Shown: in pieces, positions 6,040 through 11,849 of the stretch
Numbering within the stretch: position 1 is the first letter of the stretch
Layout of the letters: the number at the start of each line of letters is the position of its first letter
NCBI GenBank assembly: GCA_027034965.1
Contig: JALVWL010000093.1
Span: 1-11,849 of the forward strand
DNA: 11,849 nt
Source of the DNA: Candidatus Omnitrophota bacterium
GTDB lineage: Bacteria; Omnitrophota; Gorgyraeia; S143-82
Direction: 5' to 3'
Position numbers and translations under genes: made by a program
The notes under the pieces: model-generated
What the model was told of the DNA's origin: nothing
Seen by the model: only the letters and a program-made list of their open reading frames with translations
Databases searched by the model: none

Positions 6040-6153
6040 GAGGATGGAGGTGGAAGAATGAAGCATGAAGGATTCTTATTTACCGAGATATGTTTCTTCC
6101 TTAATAAAAAATTTCCTTCATTCTCCATGCTCCATTCTTCATGCTTGATTATT
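6040..6153 (+). repeat. Inverted heptamer pair, first hairpin of copy C
   Basis: The left arm is 6040-6074 (GAGGATG, GAGGTGG, AAGAATG, AAGCATG, AAGGATT). The right arm is 6112-6153 (TTTCCTT, CATTCTC, CATGCTC, CATTCTT, CATGCTT, GATTATT). The arms belong to one heptamer family in opposite orientation, separated by a unique AT-rich stretch of 37 bases. They could form an imperfect stem-loop. Confidence 0.75.
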
Positions 6154-6272
6154 AAGAAGGGAGAACGGAGAAGGGAGAATGGAGGCAGTGGATTTTTTTG
6201 GTTTAAAGAAGCAATGCGAAATGGTGGTTTTATCCTTCATTCTCCATGCTCCCTCCTTCATGCTTGATTATT
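6154..6272 (+). repeat. Inverted heptamer pair, second hairpin of copy C
   Basis: The left arm is 6154-6188 (AAGAAGG, GAGAACG, GAGAAGG, GAGAATG, GAGGCAG). The right arm is 6231-6272 (TATCCTT, CATTCTC, CATGCTC, CCTCCTT, CATGCTT, GATTATT). A unique 42-base stretch separates them. The right arm is close to 6112-6153 and to 5-39 of copy A, so this half looks like a duplication of the first hairpin with a different centre. Confidence 0.75.
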
Positions 6273-6343
6273 AATAAGAAAAGAGATGTTTAATTAACCA
6301 AACGATGGAAGGTAAAGAATTCTAATGCATAATCCGGGTTAAA

Positions 6344-6371
6344 TTGACTTTTGCCTATTTTCTACTATACT
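6344..6371 (+). promoter_or_regulatory. Sigma70-type promoter for the 928-residue protein gene
   Basis: TTGACT (6344-6349) and TATACT (6366-6371) are separated by 16 bases, close to the housekeeping consensus TTGACA-17-TATAAT. The predicted transcript would start near 6378, leaving a leader of about 58 bases before the ATG. The -35 box begins 4 bases after the right end of repeat copy C, so the promoter belongs to the flanking DNA rather than to the element. Confidence 0.7.
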
Positions 6372-6435
6372 TCAGTCAAGGGAACGCAGGGGATTACAGG
6401 GGGATGCAATACTTATGAAAAAATAGGGAGGCTAT

Positions 6436-9222
6436 ATGCGGTTTGGAAGACTGTGTTACTGGTTATTCGCAGTGATTATCAGTATCTCTTTGATATTCAA
6501 TACCTTCCCAGCCTATGCCAATCCAGTCGTAGTGACATTTGACTATCCTGATGTCTCACAGGTACTAGGTTATGTCCCTACTACCTATTTAATAGGAATA
6601 GATCTCAAGAATGTAAGCAACGATGGCGGAAACATAATATTTGCCTGGAAGCACTCCAGGAATAGGGGAATAGATGAGAGACAGAGAAAGGAAAATATAA
6701 AATTCTTTTTGCTGGCCCTAGCCATACCTGATAATCAGCTGTGGGTCAATCTGAATATTAACCTGAACGACCTGCAGGTTATCGGTCATGAGCTCCTCTA
6801 CACCGATATAGGCAAGGTCCTGATGTACTCGGACGTAAAACTAAAAGAAGATGTGAAACAACTCTCTCAGGAGCTGGGAATCTGGGACGACCTGTTGGAC
6901 TACGGTGCCTCCATTGCCCCTGAAAAAGACAATTGGCAGTTTGATCCACGATTCTGGATAGTCCCTGGCGAGATAGAGTCCTTTATGTCGGCGACAGGAT
7001 TCTGTATAAAGAATGCGACCTTTGATGTGAAGTTTCAGATACACACGCCTGCTGATGCCGATGAATACCAGAGAAGGTTTGATAGATATGCAGAGGGCCT
7101 AATAAAAGAGAAACTACTGCCCAGATTAATAGAGCTGGTGAATAATGATGTGAAGTATACACTCCTGCGTCAGGTCTACAATGCCTGCATTATCGCCCAG
7201 TGGTACAAGAAATTTGCAAGGGATAAGATACACTTTGCCTTTTCGGATCTAGTTGACAGCAGAGAGATAGATGGGCTGCAGTCCACATCCCGCTGGACGC
7301 CCAGGGAATATCTTGATCAATACGTGATAATGTACAAACGCAGTCTCTGGGACTCCTATGGAGACGATTGGCAGTTCTATGGCGGTGGTGTTGTCCTGGA
7401 TACAAAACAGCACCTGAACCCAAAAGAGGTGCCTGATGTGGAAGAGACCTTCGATTCCCTTGCCCAGGGCCCTGCCCAGAATGAAGAGATAGATAAGACT
7501 TCCTCCAAGTATTCGCCTGATAAAGGCAGACAGACCATGGAAGAGAGGGTCAAGGCAGATTTAAAGCCGAGCTTAAAGGGGCTTGCTGGGCTGGTCCTGG
7601 TTGCCTCTACGGCCGCATTCTACTATCTCTTTGGCGCGCCGGTGCCAGCAGAGGCAGGGGTAGATGTGTATAAGATTGCCTATGAGATAAAGCAATTGTT
7701 AGACCTTCATAAGGACATAATCTTCGTAGAGCTCCTGAGGGGAGAGAGGTTTGTCATCACAATAGATGTTGAATTCCCTGACATAACCGGGGACCTGTTT
7801 TTTGGACGCATCCAGAGGAAGGCTATTTTGAAGGAGATGTTGGCCTGGAATGGTCATAGGATCTACGTATACAAGATCCCGCCCCTTACTAGCGGTGAGA
7901 TGGCCTATTTTGTACAGGAACGCGTGGATGGCAGGGATTTAGACGTTGCATATAACTTCTTAAAGGCCTTGGGTTTTGTCAAAGAGGAACCTATGCCTAC
8001 GGCCCTTATATGGACAGGACTTGGAGTGATAACAGGGACATTGTTGGCCTATTATATCTATTCCCTCCTAGAGAAGAGAAAGGGCAAGGGGAACAATATC
8101 GGTTCTGTAAATGTCGTCTTTGAGCCAGGGCTGGGCAGGCTTTTGGCCAGCATTGAGAGCAAGGGCGAGGAATTGGATGAGGTGGTAGAGATAAAGAGAT
8201 TAACTGAGGCATTTTCTCAGGATGAACTGGGGGAGATCCAATCAGCAGTGCTTGATTTTGTCAAGACAGAGGAGGCATTTAAGGGAATAGTATCAGAAAA
8301 GGATATAGAGGATGTATTTTCCTCAGCCGGACTTTATGAGATAGAGAAGGTTGCATTCGACCTCTTTGGTTATAACGATAGAGACAATATTGCCCTCTAT
8401 AAGGGACTGTTTGAGGCTATACTAGGGAAGGACAATCCTGAATATTATAACGCCATCTATGGTGAGGAATTTGTATCCGGGCAAGACCTGCGCAATGCGG
8501 GTATCCTGGCCTTTTTGCATGAGGTCTTTGAGAGGAAGTTCAGGCAAGATCCTGGGACATTGGACAGATATCTGAGGGAAAGAGAGATCTCAGATAGGGC
8601 CAGGGCGATCCTCGAGAAGGGACCAGATGATATCCACTATAAGGTGCGGGCCTTCTTTGCCAATGAGTTCCCTAGGTATGATAGGACCCTCACTGCCTAT
8701 GTCAAGGCAAACAGAAAGTGGGACCAACTAGTCCAGCAGGAACGCGAAGAATTTGAAAAGGATGTCAAGGGCATTTCTGGAGTAGAGGAGGGCTATGTCT
8801 CTGAAGAGGCAAAGGGGCTCTATTATGAATTGAGACAGGCCTTCGCCGCTAATAATGAAAAGGCAGTAAGAAAGGCCTTGGAAAACTATCTTACCTATGA
8901 TGAAGTGGAGGATATGGGGGAGAATATAGGTGAGATAATGCAGAAGATTGTATCTGTAGATGCCAAGGTAGTGATGCTGGCCGAGGTGCTTGCGGAGAGG
9001 AATATCGTTTCTTCTCAGGACAAAGACAGCTCCCAGGGTGGCGGGATTATCCAGGAACTCAAATCCTATGCCCGCCAGCGTGCCCTGACCGTGGACACAA
9101 AGATAGGGCTGTTTTTTAAAGAGATATTTAAATTGAGAGATGAACTTTACCAGATGTCAGCTGGAGAAACCCAGAAACCAGGCCCCAAGGGTGGAATTAT
9201 CTTCTATTCGATAGTATTCTGA
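6436..9222 (+). CDS. Large exported/membrane protein of unknown function, Omnitrophota-type N-terminal domain
   Basis: This 928-residue protein starts with a signal peptide (MRFGR, hydrophobic 8-23, likely cut after PAYA near residue 28). Residues 29-320 form a region with WVNLNINLND, TDIGKVLMYSDVKLKEDV, FWIVPGEI, LLRQVYNACIIAQWYK and FYGGGV. From memory this pattern recurs in very large Omnitrophota proteins; that is recollection, not a search. A low-complexity acidic linker (328-375) follows, then a hydrophobic helix (382-402) ending in PVPAEAG like a second signal peptide, an alpha/beta segment (405-518), and another helix (523-544) with a basic flank EKRKGKG. A long charged helical region runs to the end (about 560-910, including LHEVFERKF at 694-702). 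The protein ends PGPKGGIIFYSIVF. AGGGAGG (6425-6431) is the ribosome binding site. I recognise no catalytic motif. It is probably monocistronic. Confidence 0.88.
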   Translation: MRFGRLCYWLFAVIISISLIFNTFPAYANPVVVTFDYPDVSQVLGYVPTTYLIGIDLKNVSNDGGNIIFAWKHSRNRGIDERQRKENIKFFLLALAIPDNQLWVNLNINLNDLQVIGHELLYTDIGKVLMYSDVKLKEDVKQLSQELGIWDDLLDYGASIAPEKDNWQFDPRFWIVPGEIESFMSATGFCIKNATFDVKFQIHTPADADEYQRRFDRYAEGLIKEKLLPRLIELVNNDVKYTLLRQVYNACIIAQWYKKFARDKIHFAFSDLVDSREIDGLQSTSRWTPREYLDQYVIMYKRSLWDSYGDDWQFYGGGVVLDTKQHLNPKEVPDVEETFDSLAQGPAQNEEIDKTSSKYSPDKGRQTMEERVKADLKPSLKGLAGLVLVASTAAFYYLFGAPVPAEAGVDVYKIAYEIKQLLDLHKDIIFVELLRGERFVITIDVEFPDITGDLFFGRIQRKAILKEMLAWNGHRIYVYKIPPLTSGEMAYFVQERVDGRDLDVAYNFLKALGFVKEEPMPTALIWTGLGVITGTLLAYYIYSLLEKRKGKGNNIGSVNVVFEPGLGRLLASIESKGEELDEVVEIKRLTEAFSQDELGEIQSAVLDFVKTEEAFKGIVSEKDIEDVFSSAGLYEIEKVAFDLFGYNDRDNIALYKGLFEAILGKDNPEYYNAIYGEEFVSGQDLRNAGILAFLHEVFERKFRQDPGTLDRYLREREISDRARAILEKGPDDIHYKVRAFFANEFPRYDRTLTAYVKANRKWDQLVQQEREEFEKDVKGISGVEEGYVSEEAKGLYYELRQAFAANNEKAVRKALENYLTYDEVEDMGENIGEIMQKIVSVDAKVVMLAEVLAERNIVSSQDKDSSQGGGIIQELKSYARQRALTVDTKIGLFFKEIFKLRDELYQMSAGETQKPGPKGGIIFYSIVF

Positions 9223-9266
9223 TATCCCTTTCCATATCACACCACTTAATTATTGTGAGGCTTCTG

Positions 9267-9275
9267 TGATATAAT
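9267..9275 (+). promoter_or_regulatory. Probable ligA promoter, extended -10 TGATATAAT
   Basis: A perfect TATAAT at 9270-9275 is preceded by TG one base upstream, forming an extended -10 element. The best -35 at 17 bases is a weak TTAATT (9247-9252), which extended -10 promoters tolerate. It lies in the 84-base gap between the large gene and ligA, about 32 bases before the start codon. Confidence 0.65.
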
Positions 9276-9306
9276 ATCTCGGAATAAGAAAAAGTAGGGA
9301 TTGGAT

Positions 9307-11313
9307 ATGGATAGGGATAAGATTCGTAAGAGGATAGAAGAGCTGCGCGAGCAGATAAAGAGGCACAATTACCTCTACTATGTCGAGGCAAGGCCCCAGA
9401 TAAGCGACTATGAGTACGATAAGCTGTTGAGGGAGCTTTCCAGTCTCGAAAGGCAGTATCCTGAATTCGATTCCCCTGATTCACCTACCAAGAAGGTCGG
9501 GGCATTTCCAGAGCGGCCTGACTTTGCGGTTGTTATACATAGTCCCAGGATGTATTCTCTGGACAATGTGTATTCCTATGAGGAATTTCTAGAATGGACA
9601 GCGAGGCTGGAGAGGAGTTTGGGTTTCCTGCCAGAGATGGTCTGTGAATTGAAGATAGATGGGGTTGGTATATCGGTCATATACGAGAGAGGCAGGCTAT
9701 TGCGTGCTATAACCAGGGGAAATGGAATAGAGGGAGAGGATGTAACCGCCAATGTCAGGACCATAAGGGAATTGCCTTTGAGCTTGACAGGGGAGGCTGT
9801 CCCTGAATATCTGGATGTGCGGGGAGAGGTCTATATGCGCAGACAGGACCTTGAGAGGATAAATGCGCAGAGACAGGAGGAGGGTCTGGATGTCTTTGCC
9901 AATACGAGAAATGCAGCGGCAGGTAGCCTTAAGCTCTTGGATAGCAGGGAGGTCTCTCGTAGGAGGCTTCACTTTTTTGCCCATTCCTTTGGGCGCATAC
10001 AGCCGCTTCTCTGCAGGTCCCACAGCGAATTTATGGACCTGATGGCGTCTCTTTTTATACCGATCGAGGCCAATAGGCGCAAGTGTGCTTCTGCAGAGCA
10101 GGTAAAGGAGTTTTACGAATATGCGCTTTCGATTCGTGATGATCTGCCCTATGATATCGATGGGGTTGTGGTCAAGGTAGACGATTTTGATGTCCAGGAG
10201 AGGCTGGGGTTTACTGCGAAATCTCCCAGGTGGGCCATTGCCTTTAAGTTCCCTGCCCATCAGGCCTTGACGAGGTTATTGTCTGTGTCTTTCCAGGTGG
10301 GAAGGACAGGGGTGATAACACCGGTGGCAAATCTTGAGCCAGTTGAATGCGGCGGGGTAGTAATAAGCAGGTCTACCCTCCATAATTTTGATGAGGTCGA
10401 GAGACTTGGAATAAGGCTAGGGGATTGGGTAGTGGTGGAAAGGGCTGGGGATGTTATCCCTCATATAGTTAAGGTGTTGGTCGATCGGAGGACTGGAAGG
10501 GAGAAGCCAATTGAGGTGCCCTCTCTATGTCCTGTCTGCGGCTCAAGGGTGGTCAGGCTGGAGGGAGAGGTGGCCTATAGGTGTCTGAACCGATCCTGTC
10601 CTGCCCAGATAAGGGCGGCTTTGTTGTTCTGGGCAAGTAAACCGGCGATGGATATAGAGGGCTTTGGCGAGGCGGTTGTGGATGCCCTACTTGAGAGGGG
10701 AAAGTTAAAGACAGTGGCGGATATATATCGCTTAACGAAAGAAGAGCTCTTGACCCTGCCCTTATTTAAGGAAAAGAAGGCCAACAATCTTATAAATGCC
10801 ATAGAAAGGAGCAAGGGCCGAGACCTGAATAGATTTATCTATGCCCTTGGCATCCGTTATGTTGGCGAGAAACTCTCCTCTCTTCTGGCCGACAGGTTTC
10901 TGGATATAGATAGACTTATAAATGCAGGTTTCGATGAATTAGTAGCTATGCCAGATATTGGTGAGAAGGTTGCGAAGAGTATCGTCGCGTTTTTCTCGGA
11001 TAGGAACAACCTTGAATTGATAGAGGAATTAAAGAGACTGGGCATCAACACCAAAAAGATAACCGTTACTACGGACCAAAGTTTGCTGGGAAAGGTCTTT
11101 GTATTTACAGGGGAATTAGATGCCTTTCCGCGTTCCAGGGCAAAGGAACTGGTAACCTCTATGGGGGGAAGGGTTGCGGGTAGTGTGAGCAGATCCGTTG
11201 ACTTTGTGGTGGTGGGGAAAAAGCCTGGAAGCAAGTATGCCAGGGCAAAGGAACTGGGTCTTCGGATAATAGGAGAGAGGGAATTTCTGGAAATGATTGG
11301 TAAGAGGCAATAG
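9307..11313 (+). CDS. ligA: NAD-dependent DNA ligase LigA
   Basis: This 668-residue enzyme seals nicks in duplex DNA using NAD+ during replication and repair. Domains appear in the standard order. The Ia NMN-binding domain has NYLYYV and DYEYDKL (22-40). The adenylation domain has the active lysine K116 in ELKIDG, followed by TRGNGIEGEDVTANVRTI and AFKFPA, and then the OB domain begins. The zinc finger is C408, C411, C426 and C431. Helix-hairpin-helix repeats follow, and a BRCT domain spans about 590-665 (GKVFVFTGELDAFPRSRAKEL). Length is close to that of the E. coli enzyme. I start at ATG 9307 because AGGGA (9296-9300) is 6 bases upstream; an in-frame TTG at 9301 touches that ribosome binding site and is unlikely. 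Nothing is missing, so it should be the essential housekeeping ligase. Confidence 0.98.
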   Translation: MDRDKIRKRIEELREQIKRHNYLYYVEARPQISDYEYDKLLRELSSLERQYPEFDSPDSPTKKVGAFPERPDFAVVIHSPRMYSLDNVYSYEEFLEWTARLERSLGFLPEMVCELKIDGVGISVIYERGRLLRAITRGNGIEGEDVTANVRTIRELPLSLTGEAVPEYLDVRGEVYMRRQDLERINAQRQEEGLDVFANTRNAAAGSLKLLDSREVSRRRLHFFAHSFGRIQPLLCRSHSEFMDLMASLFIPIEANRRKCASAEQVKEFYEYALSIRDDLPYDIDGVVVKVDDFDVQERLGFTAKSPRWAIAFKFPAHQALTRLLSVSFQVGRTGVITPVANLEPVECGGVVISRSTLHNFDEVERLGIRLGDWVVVERAGDVIPHIVKVLVDRRTGREKPIEVPSLCPVCGSRVVRLEGEVAYRCLNRSCPAQIRAALLFWASKPAMDIEGFGEAVVDALLERGKLKTVADIYRLTKEELLTLPLFKEKKANNLINAIERSKGRDLNRFIYALGIRYVGEKLSSLLADRFLDIDRLINAGFDELVAMPDIGEKVAKSIVAFFSDRNNLELIEELKRLGINTKKITVTTDQSLLGKVFVFTGELDAFPRSRAKELVTSMGGRVAGSVSRSVDFVVVGKKPGSKYARAKELGLRIIGEREFLEMIGKRQ

Positions 11314-11338
11314 TTTTGAAGATATCAAAAAAGATGTT

Positions 11339-11849
11339 ATGAGAGTTGGTATAATCGGCGCTGGCCCGGCAGGGCTTATGGCCGCTGTCTCGGCTGCAGA
11401 TAAGGGCTGGCAGGTTTCTCTTATTGAACAGAATAGGGATATAGGCTGTAAACTCCTGATAAGTGGCGGTGGCAGGTGCAATATCACCAATACCTTAGAT
11501 GGGAAGGCATTCCTAGAGAGATTCAGGGAATACCGGCGATTTTTTAAGCCTGCCTTTATGTCGTTTTCAAATGAGGATGTAATAAGGTTTTTCGAAGAGA
11601 ATGGATTGGCTCTAAAGGAAGAGGATGGTCGTATATTTCCTGCTTCAGGCAGGGCTAGAGATGTGGTTGATTTCTTCAGACGACAGCTTGCCAGAAGGTC
11701 GATAACAGTATTTTTGAATAAGAGGGTTTGCGCCCTTGAGAAGGTGGAAGATGCCTTCATTGTCTCTCTAGAAAATGGAGAGAAATTTCGATTTGATAGG
11801 GTGATAGTCTCTTCTGGAGGGGCAAGTTTCTCTTCGAAGTGTTGCACTG
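11339..11849 (+). CDS. HI0933/BaiN-family FAD-dependent oxidoreductase, N-terminal part (runs off the window)
   Basis: The reading frame stays open from ATG 11339 to the window edge (170 codons), so the 3' end is missing. The protein begins MRVGIIGAGPAGLMAA, an FAD-binding Rossmann motif, followed by the family signature KLLISGGGRCNITN (about residues 40-53). Later features are DGRIFPASGRARDVVDFF and FDRVIVSSGGASF near the edge, where the family has a GG-x-SYP segment. Members are HI0933-like flavoproteins (YhiN, BaiN), usually about 400 residues. In-vivo roles are mostly unclear; BaiN acts on bile-acid intermediates in gut clostridia. The start lies 25 bases after the ligA stop with only a weak purine-rich stretch as ribosome binding site, so co-transcription with ligA is likely. 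The SSKCCT stretch where the family has PxTGSTG is somewhat unusual. Confidence 0.92.
   Translation, partial: MRVGIIGAGPAGLMAAVSAADKGWQVSLIEQNRDIGCKLLISGGGRCNITNTLDGKAFLERFREYRRFFKPAFMSFSNEDVIRFFEENGLALKEEDGRIFPASGRARDVVDFFRRQLARRSITVFLNKRVCALEKVEDAFIVSLENGEKFRFDRVIVSSGGASFSSKCCT

Larger units (their letters stand above)
5973..6340 (+). repeat. Composite intergenic repeat element, copy C, bounded by inverted ends
   Basis: The left end AACCCAAATTATGCTAAT (5973-5990) starts on the last base of the nuclease stop codon. The right end TAATGCATAATCCGGGTT (6323-6340) is its imperfect inverted copy, with 12 of the terminal 14 positions matching (GCATAAT, two variable bases, GGGTT). The interior holds one AACTCAA-type heptamer array and two successive pairs of GAGAATG/CATTCTC-type arrays. 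The right block from 6272 (AATAAGAAAAGAGATG, then CGATGGAAGGTAAAGAATTCT) matches copies A and B. A 69-codon ORF at 6058-6267 is made largely of the repeats and is not credible. Beyond 6340 a promoter and leader of the next gene follow. Confidence 0.78.

Noticed and set aside
6058..6267. 69-codon plus-strand ORF in the gap before the large gene
   Set aside because: It is composed mostly of the heptamer arrays and their spacers, has no proper ribosome binding site, and its period-7 repeats simply happen to stay open in this frame.
9220..9239. Palindrome TGATAT/ATATCA after the large gene as a terminator
   Set aside because: The stem is only six AT pairs with no GC content and no following T-run, so a rho-independent terminator is not supported.
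9697..10260. Minus-strand ORF of 187 codons inside ligA
   Set aside because: It lies wholly within the ligase adenylation and OB region and shows no recognisable domain or ribosome binding site.
11116..11847. Long minus-strand ORF of 243 codons at the right edge
   Set aside because: It is antisense to the end of ligA and to the HI0933-type flavoprotein, both of which have clear family motifs on the plus strand; its translation is low-complexity serine/leucine/proline-rich.

Overview
All intact genes here lie on the + strand. The window reads as a chromosomal segment of an uncultured Gram-negative bacterium. The type IV pilus/type II secretion style inner-membrane proteins, periplasmic-type signal peptides and heavy use of AGG/AGA and ATA codons fit that. 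The best phylum-level guess is Candidatus Omnitrophota (former OP3). The guess rests on the N-terminal 320 residues of the 928-residue protein, which resemble from memory a family of very large proteins seen in Omnitrophota genomes. No search was run, so this is moderate confidence. No tRNA, rRNA, CRISPR array, transposase or phage gene was found.

Layout. (1) 167-3126 is a tight four-gene operon: a MoxR-type AAA+ ATPase, a TrkA/KtrA-type RCK protein, a two-TM HAMP-like/PAS protein without a kinase domain, and a fumarylacetoacetate-hydrolase-family enzyme. (2) 3531-5973 is a second operon: PilN-like, PilO-like and PilP/GspC-like proteins, an unlisted 32-residue membrane protein, and a membrane-anchored staphylococcal-type nuclease. 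(3) 6436-9222 is one large exported or membrane protein of unknown function with its own good sigma70-type promoter. (4) 9307-11313 is the housekeeping NAD-dependent DNA ligase ligA, followed by the start of an HI0933/BaiN-type flavoprotein that runs off the right edge.

The most unusual content is non-coding. The gaps in front of the first three transcription units (1-166, 3127-3530, 5974-6435) hold related composite repeats. The two complete ones begin at or just after the upstream stop codon with AACCCnnATTATGC and end with its inverted copy (GCATAAT followed by GG or GGGTT). They share a conserved block of about 70 bp at the right end. Their interiors are built from degenerate heptanucleotide arrays with a strict 7-base period, mostly arranged as inverted pairs able to fold into hairpins. 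Two heptamer families occur (AACTCAA-like and CATTCTC-like), combined differently in each copy. This resembles a modular, non-autonomous repeat element and is the main candidate for an undescribed system.

Functional links between the genes are loose. Operon 2 looks like the inner-membrane alignment part (PilN-PilO-PilP) of a pilus, secretion or DNA-uptake machine, without PilM, the secretin or ATPases in view. The secreted-side nuclease in the same operon is compatible with a DNA-handling role, but that is inference.
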